DNA of 64,000 nucleotides. Origin: CAZGZD01 sp964530005. Lineage in GTDB: Bacteria > Patescibacteriota > Microgenomatia > UBA1406 > GWC2-37-13. Every line of letters begins with the position of its first letter. Positions within the stretch are counted from its first letter, which is position 1. The notes under the pieces were generated by a model. The model worked only from the letters and a program-made list of their open reading frames with translations, was not told where the DNA came from and did not search any database. A program made the translations under genes and the position numbers. Positions 52,552 through 60,833 of the stretch are shown piece after piece. The stretch is taken from the NCBI GenBank assembly GCA_964530005.1, contig CAZGZD010000003.1, forward strand, positions 1 through 64,000. The letters are read 5' to 3'.

Positions 52552-53493
52552 ATGAAAGACCATCCAGAATATCAGTATCTAAATCTTCTCAAGGATATAT
52601 CTGAGAATGGATATGAAAAGCATGAGTTCAATAGCGGTATCGGCCTTAGAAGTGTGTTCGGTCGACAGATTCGATTTGATCTATCCCGTGGTTTCCCACT
52701 CCTGACAACCAAAAAAGTATTTTTGAAAGCGATTATCTACGAGCTTTTGTGGTTTCTGCGCGGGGACTCAAACATCAAGTATTTGGTTGACAATGGAGTG
52801 CATATCTGGGACGAGTGGGCGTACAAAAACTATAAAAAAGAAGCTGAAAAAGGTGCATTCCCGAAGCTTTCTTTGGAAGAATTTGTCGTGCAAATTAAAG
52901 AAGATGCAGAGTTCGCTGCAAAGTGGGGTGAGCTCGGGCCTGTATATGGAAGTCAATGGCGTCATTGGAAGACATCGGATGGGCGAACAATTGATCAACT
53001 CGGTTGGGCTTTGGCAAAGCTTAAAAAGACACCAGAGCGCAAACACATCCTCATCTCAGCATGGAATCCAGAATTTATCTATGAGATGGCGCTACCTGGG
53101 CAAGCTATGGCACTTCCGCCCTGTCACACTCTTTACCAGATTGATGTGCGAGATGGAAAGCTGAGTCTTCAGCTTTATCAACGAAGTGCGGATATGTTCC
53201 TCGGCGTGCCATTTAATATCGCAAGCTATTCGCTCCTTGCCCTTATTCTTGCCCATGTCGGTGGATTTGAGGCTGGAGACTTCATCCATACTTTTGGAGA
53301 TGCGCATATTTATGACAATCATATTGATCAAGTTAAGATCCAGCTTGAGCGTGAGCCCAGGCCTTTCCCGCAAATGAAGATAAATCCAGAGGTCAAAGAC
53401 ATCGATAAGCTTGCGTTCGACGATTTTACTCTTGAAGGATACGATCCTCATCCTGCGCTCCGTGGGCCAGTCACAGTAGTTGGTGGGTATTAA
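52552..53493 (+). CDS. thyA: Thymidylate synthase ThyA
   Basis: This 313-residue protein has RSVFGRQIRFDLSRGFPLLTTKKVF, the catalytic PPCHTLYQ, LQLYQRSADMFLGVPFNIASYSLL and the C-terminal FTLEGYDPHPALRGPV. All active-site regions are intact. It methylates dUMP to dTMP using methylenetetrahydrofolate, giving dihydrofolate that FolA (3 bp downstream) recycles. It is longer than the 264-residue E. coli enzyme owing to an insertion (about residues 90-130). Confidence 0.97.
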   Translation: MKDHPEYQYLNLLKDISENGYEKHEFNSGIGLRSVFGRQIRFDLSRGFPLLTTKKVFLKAIIYELLWFLRGDSNIKYLVDNGVHIWDEWAYKNYKKEAEKGAFPKLSLEEFVVQIKEDAEFAAKWGELGPVYGSQWRHWKTSDGRTIDQLGWALAKLKKTPERKHILISAWNPEFIYEMALPGQAMALPPCHTLYQIDVRDGKLSLQLYQRSADMFLGVPFNIASYSLLALILAHVGGFEAGDFIHTFGDAHIYDNHIDQVKIQLEREPRPFPQMKINPEVKDIDKLAFDDFTLEGYDPHPALRGPVTVVGGY

Positions 53494-53496
53494 TAT

Positions 53497-54006
53497 ATGA
53501 AATCTCGAATCAGTGCGATTGCAGCACTTGCCAAAAATCGAGTAATCGGCAGCAAGGGCGCCCTTCCTTGGAATATTCCAGCCGATATGAGAAGATTTCG
53601 AGAGCTTACAACTGGTCATACCGTCGTGATGGGGCGCCGCACTTATGAATCAATCGGCCATGCTTTGCCGAATCGTGTAAATATAGTGATCTCGCGAGAT
53701 ACAGCCTTTGTTCCTGCTGATGCTCATGTTGTCCGCTCATTGGAGGCGGCTGTGTCCCTGGCTCAAGACAAGGAGAAAGATCATGACGATGGGGAGATTT
53801 TTATCATTGGAGGCGGGCAGATATATGAGGCTGCTTTGCCGATTATAGATAGACTATATCTGACTATTGTTGAGGGTGAGTTTGCCGGTGATACATACTT
53901 TCCTCTATATCATGAGTTTGATAAAGAGCTTCGCAAACAGGCATATAAAGATGGCAAATACACATATACATTCATTGATTTAGACCGATCAAGCGGCAAA
54001 AATTAA
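53497..54006 (+). CDS. folA: Dihydrofolate reductase FolA
   Basis: This 169-residue protein has ISAIAALAKNRVIGSKGALPWNIPADMRRFRELTTGHTVVMGRRTYESIG, GGGQIYEAALPIIDRLYLT and GDTYFP. These are the folate- and NADPH-binding features of DHFR. It regenerates tetrahydrofolate for the adjacent ThyA reaction. Almost certainly it is co-transcribed with thyA. Confidence 0.96.
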   Translation: MKSRISAIAALAKNRVIGSKGALPWNIPADMRRFRELTTGHTVVMGRRTYESIGHALPNRVNIVISRDTAFVPADAHVVRSLEAAVSLAQDKEKDHDDGEIFIIGGGQIYEAALPIIDRLYLTIVEGEFAGDTYFPLYHEFDKELRKQAYKDGKYTYTFIDLDRSSGKN

Positions 54007-54013
54007 TATCCGC

Positions 54014-54042
54014 TTGACAAAATGAGTAGGTGGAATTAACAT
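54014..54042 (+). promoter_or_regulatory. Promoter giving a leaderless mRNA
   Basis: A consensus TTGACA (54014-54019) and TAACAT (54037-54042) are separated by 17 nt. ATG 54051 is 8 nt further, so the GTG at 54030 lies upstream of the transcription start and is rejected as start. Confidence 0.7.
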
Positions 54043-54050
54043 TGTTTTCG

Positions 54051-54518
54051 ATGGCAGATTCTAAATCATCAGTACTCGGCAAACTCGAAGACACACTCGA
54101 GCTTTATCTCGTCAAAAAAGCCCCTGCTTTACCTGAAAACATAAAGGAAGTGTTGGTTAATTTCGCTCCATGGATTAATATCATAGTGCTTGTGATTGCA
54201 ATTCCAGGCATTCTAGCTGTCTTGGCAATCGGCACAGCAGTCCTACCTTTCCTTGCTGTATCTGCGCCCACTTACGGGGTTGCCTATACGGCAAACTACA
54301 CAATCTCAGTCGTTATCTTAGCTGTAGCCGTCGTGCTTCAGGCCCTTGCAATTCCTGGACTTTTCAAAAAATCAAAAGCAGGATGGAACTTTGCCTTTTA
54401 CGCAAATATCGTAAGTTTGGTATCAAGTGTGGTAGGTGTCAGCGGTATTGTATCCGGACTTATTGGGGCACTCATCGGCTTCTATATTCTTTTTCAGATC
54501 AAAAGCTACTACAAATAA
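54051..54518 (+). CDS. Membrane protein, unknown function
   Basis: This protein has 155 residues from ATG 54051. An amphipathic N-terminus (KLEDTLELYLVKKAPALPENIKEVLVNF) is followed by three to four membrane helices (PWINIIVLVIAIPGILAVLAI, ISVVILAVAVVLQALAIPGLF, VVGVSGIVSGLIGALIGFYIL). I recognise no family. It is transcribed from its own promoter. Confidence 0.7.
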   Translation: MADSKSSVLGKLEDTLELYLVKKAPALPENIKEVLVNFAPWINIIVLVIAIPGILAVLAIGTAVLPFLAVSAPTYGVAYTANYTISVVILAVAVVLQALAIPGLFKKSKAGWNFAFYANIVSLVSSVVGVSGIVSGLIGALIGFYILFQIKSYYK

Positions 54519-54551
54519 CTTCTTATTTTTCTGCTCCTTATTATCTCGACT

Positions 54552-55118
54552 TTATTGTGATGTAGATTGTTTGGTTGTGCCCGATTGACTCGAGGCAGCT
54601 GAAGTCGGAGTGGGTACGAAAAAGCCAAATGTCTTCTCAAAAAGTGGGAATAAGTTCTTCTTCACAATTATACTTACGATCTTTCCATTTTTGGGGTGGT
54701 TGAGGGTGATATTGTAGAGGGTGATTCCGTCTCTTTTGATCACTTTAGCTACAATATCTTCATTGGTAAAGCGGACTGACTCTGTGGCGATGTTCTCCTC
54801 TAGCTTTTTCCCAGTCGCGCTTCGCGCGAGACATTGAATGCTGATTACAGTCTTTTCGCTCTCATTTGCTGTAAGTCCGGTTTTTGTCTTTATGACCTTT
54901 AGATTTTTTGGGGCAAGAAAAAGTATGCCACACTCGTCGTGGGTGATGGATACGAACTCTACCTCGGGTGTGGGCTCTTGAGTGGGGAGATATTTCTTGA
55001 GGTAGTCGATTGTGCGATTTGCCCTCTCGACCCGCTGACCATAGCGTATCCCAACCACAAAGACAAGTATGATAAAAAGCACAAGGAGGAAGATATACGG
55101 CGCTTTCTTTTTATTCAT
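54552..55118 (-). CDS. Membrane-anchored extracytoplasmic protein
   Basis: This protein has 188 residues from ATG 55118, where TACAAT lies 9 nt upstream. One transmembrane helix (about residues 7-24) is followed by a domain of about 140 residues with a strand pattern and two Cys (HDECGILFLAPKN, ISIQCLARS). The C-terminus is Ser/Thr/Gln-rich. No known family is recognised. Confidence 0.6.
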   Translation of the reverse strand: MNKKKAPYIFLLVLFIILVFVVGIRYGQRVERANRTIDYLKKYLPTQEPTPEVEFVSITHDECGILFLAPKNLKVIKTKTGLTANESEKTVISIQCLARSATGKKLEENIATESVRFTNEDIVAKVIKRDGITLYNITLNHPKNGKIVSIIVKKNLFPLFEKTFGFFVPTPTSAASSQSGTTKQSTSQ

Positions 55119-55185
55119 GATATGCTCATTGTAGCACACGCCGCGCCGGCGTATATTTTATCGTTTGATCCCGACTAAATCGGAG

Positions 55186-55214
55186 TTGACAGGATAATTA
55201 TTAGGGTGTATACC
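55186..55214 (+). promoter_or_regulatory. Promoter giving a leaderless mRNA
   Basis: TTGACA (55186-55191) and TATACC (55209-55214) are separated by 17 nt. The ATG at 55224 is 9 nt further. Confidence 0.7.
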
Positions 55215-55223
55215 TTATCTTGA

Positions 55224-56588
55224 ATGTCTGCTGTTGAAGCGCGTTCTGGATCAAAACCTCGTGATGTAGCTGGTGGAAATGGACGATCTTCTTTAATCAC
55301 CGACCAGCCTAGGCTTTTTGTTCCTTCAGGCCAACCCACAGACTCCACGACTCGTCTTTTTCTGGCCGGAGCGGTAACGCCGAAAATAATAACTGATACT
55401 ATACAGGGACACTTATCGCAGGTTGCAGATCGTGCGTTAGTATTGCCATCCGTCTTATCTCCATTTGATCATTACGATCCAGACAGATACTCTCAAATGG
55501 CAGATTTTTTAGTTGAAGGGGCAGAGGCTGGACATGTAATTGTGATAGATAATCACTCTTTAGGACTACTTGATTTACTTTTGGTGAATCGATCATTACA
55601 CGAGCGTCATCCAGGGTTTGTTGAAGAAGGAGATTTGAGCAATGCGCATCTTAATTTATGGACCACAGCAGGACCACACTATAATTTTGCCGACACTTGG
55701 GCGTTTAGTAAATCATTACTTAGACTAGGGGATACACTACTTGGTGTGTCTCCAGCTGCTCGGGGACCAGTCTCAATTGACCTTGCCGCACCAATTGGAG
55801 TCGATGTAGCCAGACTTGAAAAGGTGATAGATGTAGTTTGGTCGGATAGAGTTCATTCAGACGAGACTTGGACGGATTTGGAATTTGTCGGAGACAGTGT
55901 GCCATATACTGAATGGGCGAATGAAAGGTCAACTGAGGCATTAGCTGCAGCAGATGCAGATTTAGCTTCTTTATTGAGCAGAGTAGTAATTGATACGCGT
56001 GGTAGACGGGGTATAAAAACCGAACGTTCTAGAAAATTATATCTTCATGATGCCGATGATCATGATGAGATAAAAGTATTACTCGACTCGGCTATGAGAA
56101 AAAGAGCAAATGCAGTAGGAACTTCTCTTTTTAGAAACAGAATCCTACATAATGCTGACCTGGCTGGACTTGAAGTGAATCTTGATTTGCCTTCAGGAAT
56201 TTCTGGCTGGACTCAGGCCCTACTTGGTTTACCAGCATATATGAGTGCGCGAGTATCCCAACTGCCGGCTCAATTTAGGAACGGAAAAACTTTGGTGGAG
56301 GAAATGTACAGAAGTGAAGGAGCTCAAGATGTCCTTACTCAGTGGAATGAACGAGGTGCCCGAATAAACTTTATTGTTCCAGGACTCGACGAGCTTTCTC
56401 CACCATCTGCACAGTTCCCTTTTGGGGTGCATAGGTATTTCGGCACGCATTTGCTTCCTGCAATATCACCTAGTGCCCTTATTGAAGCGCCGAATCAAAT
56501 AAGAAAAAATAGAAGAGCAGTGGATGTAAGAGGCTCGGTAAAAGTGGATCATACTGCTCGGCAGGGAGTAGTTTATGCCGTCGCGTAG
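55224..56588 (+). CDS. Hypothetical protein, possibly alpha/beta-hydrolase-like
   Basis: This 454-residue soluble protein has an N-terminal ~25 residues that are low complexity. The segment GHVIVIDNHSLGLLDLLLV resembles a strand-nucleophile-helix element but with Asn in place of the first Gly (NHSLG), so a hydrolase role is uncertain. The layout faintly resembles the protein at 39388. Its promoter is of the leaderless type. The function is unknown. Confidence 0.6.
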   Translation: MSAVEARSGSKPRDVAGGNGRSSLITDQPRLFVPSGQPTDSTTRLFLAGAVTPKIITDTIQGHLSQVADRALVLPSVLSPFDHYDPDRYSQMADFLVEGAEAGHVIVIDNHSLGLLDLLLVNRSLHERHPGFVEEGDLSNAHLNLWTTAGPHYNFADTWAFSKSLLRLGDTLLGVSPAARGPVSIDLAAPIGVDVARLEKVIDVVWSDRVHSDETWTDLEFVGDSVPYTEWANERSTEALAAADADLASLLSRVVIDTRGRRGIKTERSRKLYLHDADDHDEIKVLLDSAMRKRANAVGTSLFRNRILHNADLAGLEVNLDLPSGISGWTQALLGLPAYMSARVSQLPAQFRNGKTLVEEMYRSEGAQDVLTQWNERGARINFIVPGLDELSPPSAQFPFGVHRYFGTHLLPAISPSALIEAPNQIRKNRRAVDVRGSVKVDHTARQGVVYAVA

Positions 56589-56595
56589 TACTTAC

Positions 56596-56624
56596 TTGAC
56601 ATCACTCCTTAAATCTTCTACTAT
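56596..56624 (+). promoter_or_regulatory. Promoter giving a leaderless mRNA
   Basis: TTGACA (56596-56601) and TACTAT (56619-56624) are separated by 17 nt. The ATG at 56633 is 8 nt further. Confidence 0.7.
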
Positions 56625-56632
56625 GGGTTTAT

Positions 56633-57184
56633 ATGACTGATTCAGGTTTTGATGGACCTCGACCACAACCATCTTTAAGAGACAGAGCTATTGGATTAGC
56701 TACAGATAAAAATATCCATGAGCCTTTCTCTAGTTCAAACCCAGGAATTCCTGTGGAGGATGTTCTTGAAGAGGCTCTTGATAGGCACTACCGTGATTTT
56801 CAGCCACGCCGAAATAGCACTCAAGAAATTGAATTTCAGACACCAATTGGAGCGAGTGGTTCGTTGAGACTCATTGAGGGTGATTTGCATGTTCAAACAG
56901 ATCCTACAGATATAGAAGCAGGAAGAGGCATTACTGTGAAAGGAGCTCATACGATGGAAGCTTTGTCAATTGCTATGACACTTGCAAGTGTCAGTCCGAG
57001 TGTTTTTGAACGAGTGTTTCCAGAACAAAGAGAAGTTTTAGTAACCGCCTTAGAAGCGGGTCAATTTGAGACATCAGTACTTAATGGTGAAGATATAACA
57101 AGTCAAAGATATGCATTCCAAAAAGATGGAGTTAGATTGATAGAACAAAACCATCAAGGCGTTATTCCTAAAGAAGCCTTATAA
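56633..57184 (+). CDS. Hypothetical protein
   Basis: This 183-residue soluble protein has an acidic helical N-terminal region (VEDVLEEALDRHYRDF) followed by a beta-rich middle (EIEFQTPIGASGSLRLIEGDLHVQTDP) and a helical end. No known family is recognised. It lies between the 454-residue protein and the rho leader, each with its own strong promoter. Confidence 0.6.
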   Translation: MTDSGFDGPRPQPSLRDRAIGLATDKNIHEPFSSSNPGIPVEDVLEEALDRHYRDFQPRRNSTQEIEFQTPIGASGSLRLIEGDLHVQTDPTDIEAGRGITVKGAHTMEALSIAMTLASVSPSVFERVFPEQREVLVTALEAGQFETSVLNGEDITSQRYAFQKDGVRLIEQNHQGVIPKEAL

Positions 57185-57193
57185 TCCCTTCAC

Positions 57194-57223
57194 TTGACAA
57201 ATAGAAATTAATTGTTGTATACT
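57194..57223 (+). promoter_or_regulatory. Promoter of the rho transcript
   Basis: TTGACA (57194-57199) and TATACT (57218-57223) are separated by 18 nt. No ORF begins near; the next start codon is that of rho at 57618. Confidence 0.7.
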
Positions 57224-57229
57224 ACTAAT

Positions 57230-57617
57230 CGATCCTCCTGATAGGATAATCGCAAATTGATAACTTTTTCTCTACGCTATCAATCCTTTAGGGTAAGTTC
57301 GGCATCACGCCTGAGCAATGAGATGGAGTTTATGGACCATCAGGATCCATAACACGTCTTCCCGTTATAATGAAGGGAAAAAGTGCTATTTTCATCTTAT
57401 CGGCGAGGATCATTTGTATCCAGCTGGAATTCAGACATAGTTTATACGCCCACTTAAGATAAAGAATCCAAATACCCAAATTAGACTACGAATCGCAAAA
57501 GACTCTTTTTGAAGCCAAATACACGCTTATAATTCAACCAATGTCAATACTTATTCATTTGTGATCCCATATGCGCAATCACTAAAAAGCGCAATTTATT
57601 ATTTTATTTCTTAATAT
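57230..57617 (+). promoter_or_regulatory. Long untranslated leader before rho, possible structured RNA
   Basis: About 390 nt lie between the promoter and the rho ATG, with no open frame of note. Local stems can be drawn (for example TTCCC/GGGAA at about 57360-57382). In a genome where most genes are leaderless, this is exceptional. It may be a Rho autoregulation region (Rho is known to control its own transcript in several bacteria) or an independent small RNA. I could not match it to tmRNA, RNase P or SRP RNA. Confidence 0.5.
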
Positions 57618-59096
57618 ATGTCAGACGATGACACCAAAAAAACCCTCCCAGACGATGCTCAGCCAGTAGCAGAATCTACAGATACTACATCTGCTACTTC
57701 AGTGGAAGAAGATCCAGGAATTGACGTGAGTACGCTTCTTACCAATTATGAAGACAAACCCCTTGTTTCCCCGACACCCGAGGCTGAAGTAAAAGAGCAA
57801 CAAGCAGCAGCAGTAAGCGAATCTTCCCAACAGCAGCAAAATACAGAAGAAGGACGTCGCCCAGCACAGGGTGGTGGTCATCACAGGCGTCAATTTGGTC
57901 AGCGTAAGCCTTATGGTAATTCTCAAGGTGGTGCTGATGTGCCTCTTGAAGAGAGACTTAAAGACGATCTCAAGATAAGCTATGAGGCAAAGGGTGTGCT
58001 TGATATTACCGTCGGCGGTTATGGATTCTTGAGGCAGGATTATGCCATCAATCCAGCTCGTGATATCTATGTATCTACATCTCAGATAAGGCGATTCTGG
58101 CTTAGACGAGGAGATGAGATTGAGGGACTTGCGCGTCCTCCCAAAGAAGGCGAACGCTTCCACTCACTACTTCTTATCAAAAGGATCAATGGGGCCGAGA
58201 TGACTGAGACGCAGAGTCAGGAGCGAAAAGACTTCGATACCCTTACGTCTTTGCACCCCAATCGTATGATAAAGCTTGAGACAGACAAAGACACACTATC
58301 TACCCGTATTGTCGATCTTGTATCGCCAATTGGATTTGGACAACGCGCACTTATCGTATCTCAGCCCAAAGCGGGAAAGACGAGATTTCTGAAAGATATT
58401 GCCGAGGCAATAGCTATTAATTATCCAGACGCGAAGCTTATGGCAATCCTGATCGGTGAGCGACCAGAGGAGGTCACAGAGATCAAACGTTTTATAAAAG
58501 GTGAAGTAGCAGCCTCAAACTTCGATGAGTCTCCCAGACAGCAGGTGAAGGTGGCAAATCTTGGCCTTGAGCATGCCAAGCGCATGGTTGAGATGGGGCA
58601 TGACGTAGTTATACTCCTTGACTCGGTTACACGCCTCGCACGGGCATTTAACATGTCAGTTACCTCATCGGGTCGGTCACTATCTGGTGGATTTGATTCT
58701 CAAGCGCTTTTCCCAGCCAAAAAATTCTTGGGTGCCGCGCGAAATTGTGAGGAAGGTGGAAGTCTGACAATTATCGGTACAGCCCTTATTGGTACAGAAT
58801 CCCGTATGGATGATCTGATCTATGAGGAGTTCAAGGGGACAGGTAATATGGAGGTCCATCTTGATCGTAAGATTGCCAATAAGCGTATATTTCCAGCTAT
58901 AGATACCGAAAAATCCGCAACTCGCCATGAAGATCTTTTGCTTGATAAAGAGAATTACAATAAGATAGCTACTTTGCACCGAATGCTGGGACTCTTAAAT
59001 AGCGAAGAGCGAATTACAAGTCTTATCGATAAGCTTCCAAAGACAGCGAGTAACAAAGAATTTCTTGACTCTTTGTCCAGTGGAGTCGTGAAATAA
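57618..59096 (+). CDS. rho: Transcription termination factor Rho
   Basis: This 492-residue protein has a first ~110 residues that are an acidic, Gln/Gly-rich disordered extension (E. coli Rho is about 419 residues in total). An RNA-binding cold-shock-like domain follows (AKGVLDITVGGYGFLRQDYAINPARDIYVSTSQIRRFWLRRGDEIEG). The ATPase has Walker A SQPKAGKTRF, then LIGERPEEVTEIKR, VVILLDSVTRLARAFN and the Q/R-loop region. It terminates transcripts as a hexamer. Confidence 0.97.
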   Translation: MSDDDTKKTLPDDAQPVAESTDTTSATSVEEDPGIDVSTLLTNYEDKPLVSPTPEAEVKEQQAAAVSESSQQQQNTEEGRRPAQGGGHHRRQFGQRKPYGNSQGGADVPLEERLKDDLKISYEAKGVLDITVGGYGFLRQDYAINPARDIYVSTSQIRRFWLRRGDEIEGLARPPKEGERFHSLLLIKRINGAEMTETQSQERKDFDTLTSLHPNRMIKLETDKDTLSTRIVDLVSPIGFGQRALIVSQPKAGKTRFLKDIAEAIAINYPDAKLMAILIGERPEEVTEIKRFIKGEVAASNFDESPRQQVKVANLGLEHAKRMVEMGHDVVILLDSVTRLARAFNMSVTSSGRSLSGGFDSQALFPAKKFLGAARNCEEGGSLTIIGTALIGTESRMDDLIYEEFKGTGNMEVHLDRKIANKRIFPAIDTEKSATRHEDLLLDKENYNKIATLHRMLGLLNSEERITSLIDKLPKTASNKEFLDSLSSGVVK

Positions 59097-59119
59097 GGGC
59101 TAAATATCCATATCAAAAT

Positions 59120-59155
59120 ATATACTAAATATATCTAAATAGATATTTAGTATAT
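59120..59155 (+). terminator. AT-rich perfect inverted repeat after rho
   Basis: The 13-bp arms ATATACTAAATAT (59120-59132) and ATATTTAGTATAT (59143-59155) pair perfectly around a 10-nt loop, 24 bp after the rho stop. It may be a weak terminator or RNA-stabilising stem. Copy D of the palindromic repeat and the csoR promoter fill the rest of the 359-bp gap. Confidence 0.5.
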
Positions 59156-59187
59156 CTATTTATAATCTCCTTTCAACATATACTCTC

Positions 59188-59350
59188 TCTTCTTTTACTT
59201 TTATTTTCTCCAATGCTTCAAGCTCAAGAATTTGTAAGTCTTTAACTCAGGAAGGGAACCAAGCCATGCGGCTTCACCTCTCCTTCGTATTAGGCACAAA
59301 TTCTAAGATCTCTTCGCGAGTCAAAAATAGAAAGTAAAAGAAGCAAAAAA
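59188..59350. repeat. Palindromic intergenic repeat, copy D
   Basis: The left arm CTTCTTTTACTTTTATTTTCTCC and right arm AGTCAAAAATAGAAAGTAAAAGAAGCAAAAAA are inverted repeats, and an inner perfect pair AGAATTTGT/ACAAATTCT occurs. It is longer than the other copies and has a different centre. Confidence 0.6.
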
Positions 59351-59389
59351 GGACCTTTTAGGGTATTAAGCTAGGAATTTGATTAGGGA

Positions 59390-59418
59390 TTGACAGTTGA
59401 GATATTATTAAATATACT
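59390..59418 (+). promoter_or_regulatory. Promoter of the csoR-trxB unit
   Basis: TTGACA (59390-59395) and TATACT (59413-59418) are separated by 17 nt. The operator palindrome overlaps the -10 box and start site. Confidence 0.75.
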
Positions 59419-59437
59419 CTATACTAGTATGGAGTAT
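59414..59437. promoter_or_regulatory. Operator palindrome of the CsoR/CstR-like repressor
   Basis: This is a 24-bp near-perfect palindrome with outer arms ATACTC and GAGTAT around an ATACTAGTAT core; one base pair (T/G) mismatches. It sits on the promoter of the adjacent repressor gene. CsoR-family operators are of this ATAC...GTAT type, so self-regulation is likely. Confidence 0.7.
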
Positions 59438-59455
59438 ATAAGTTAATGATCTAAT

Positions 59456-59683
59456 ATGAATCTTAAGACAAGGATAAATAGAATTCGAGGCCAGCTTCTT
59501 GGAATTGAGAGGATGGTAGACTCGAAGCGAGACTGTGGGGATGTGCTTCAGCAAGTTGCAGCAGTCAAACGAGCGATTGACGGTCTCTCCAAAGAGATTG
59601 TGATGGAAGATCTGTGTAAATACATAGATAAAGCAGATACTACTCGTCTCTCTCGTGTAATGGATAGTATGATAAACCTTTAG
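59456..59683 (+). CDS. CsoR/CstR-family repressor lacking the metal-site His
   Basis: This 75-residue protein has the family core KTRINRIRGQLLGIERMVDSKRDCGDVLQQVAAVKRAIDGLSKEIVMEDLCKYI. CsoR copper sensors use Cys-His-Cys. Here the two Cys (about 27 and 54) are kept but the His four residues before the second Cys is Met. Two Cys without His is the pattern of CstR persulfide sensors. It lies 31 bp before trxB, probably in the same transcript, suggesting thiol/sulfur-stress control of thioredoxin reductase. Confidence 0.85.
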   Translation: MNLKTRINRIRGQLLGIERMVDSKRDCGDVLQQVAAVKRAIDGLSKEIVMEDLCKYIDKADTTRLSRVMDSMINL

Positions 59684-59714
59684 CTTCTTTGTATAATGAG
59701 TTTTAATAAAAACT

Positions 59715-60758
59715 ATGGAAAACTCAGAGATCACACATAATGTAATTATTATTGGTGGAGGACCCGCTGGTCTTGCAGCTGGTCTTTATACTGGTCGAGC
59801 CTCCCTCAACCCTCTTATCTTTGCTGGTTCGCCTCCAGGAGGCCAACTTATGCTTACCTCTCATGTTGAGAATTACCCTGGATTTGAGTCTATACTTGGC
59901 CCAGAGCTCATTGAGATGCAAAGAAAGCATGTGGCCAAATTTGGAGCGACTATTCTGGATCAGAATATCAAGCGTATTGATCTGAGTTCGCGCCCTTTCA
60001 CCCTTGAAGCAGAGAGTGGGATTTATAAAGCAAAATCTGTAATTATCACAACTGGAGCAAGTGCTTTGTGGCTTAACCTACCGTCTGAGCAGAAGCTTCG
60101 TGGGCACGGAGTATCAGCCTGTGCAACATGTGATGGATTTTTCTTCAAAAATGTGCCAGTTGCAGTCGTGGGTGGTGGAGATACTGCTATGGAAGAGGCG
60201 CTTACTCTTACAAAGTTTGCATCTCACGTATACGTAATTCATAGGCGTGACTCATTCCGAGCCTCAAAAATCATGATAGATCGAGTCACCGCTCACGAGA
60301 AGATTACTGTAATGTGGAATAGTGAGGTTGATGAAGTTCTTGGTGAGCAAAAGGTAGATGGACTTAAGATTAAAAATCTGAAAGAAAACACAAGCTCAAA
60401 TCTTCAAGTTTCTGGGCTGTTTTTGGCAATAGGACATAAGCCAGATACTGAGATATTTAAAGGTCAAATTAGCCTTGATTCTCGGGGGTATGTCGTGACG
60501 TCTGGTCGATTTGCCCATGAGTATACCAAGCAGAGCCTCAAGGCTTCTCAGAAAGAAATAGAGCTATTTTTGGACGCCTCAACTCTTGATAGCTTGAAAG
60601 ATAAGTTCGACCTGAAATGGATCTACGGGACCAATGTAGATGGAGTGTTTGCGGCTGGAGATTGTGTCGATTTTGACTATCGACAGGCGGGTACTGCGGC
60701 TGGGATGGGAATAGCGGCTGCACTTGAGGTTGAGCGCTGGCTTGAGACTCATGAATAG
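59715..60758 (+). CDS. trxB: Thioredoxin reductase with an insertion
   Basis: This 347-residue protein has FAD-binding IIIGGGPAGLAAGLYTGRASLNPL, the redox site ACATCDGFF (Cys about 136 and 139), NADPH-binding AVVGGGDTAMEEAL and the end GTNVDGVFAAGDCVDFDYRQAGTAAGMG. About 40 extra residues (about 264-304) sit between the usual GYVVTSGRF and the TNVDGVFAAGD motif, a charged helical insertion. It reduces thioredoxin with NADPH; no thioredoxin gene is in the window. Confidence 0.95.
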   Translation: MENSEITHNVIIIGGGPAGLAAGLYTGRASLNPLIFAGSPPGGQLMLTSHVENYPGFESILGPELIEMQRKHVAKFGATILDQNIKRIDLSSRPFTLEAESGIYKAKSVIITTGASALWLNLPSEQKLRGHGVSACATCDGFFFKNVPVAVVGGGDTAMEEALTLTKFASHVYVIHRRDSFRASKIMIDRVTAHEKITVMWNSEVDEVLGEQKVDGLKIKNLKENTSSNLQVSGLFLAIGHKPDTEIFKGQISLDSRGYVVTSGRFAHEYTKQSLKASQKEIELFLDASTLDSLKDKFDLKWIYGTNVDGVFAAGDCVDFDYRQAGTAAGMGIAAALEVERWLETHE

Positions 60759-60833
60759 GCTCAGATTCTCTTTGATTTGAGTTGAAAGTCCAATGTGTGG
60801 TACAATAAGATCTCCCTCAAGTTGATTATTCAA

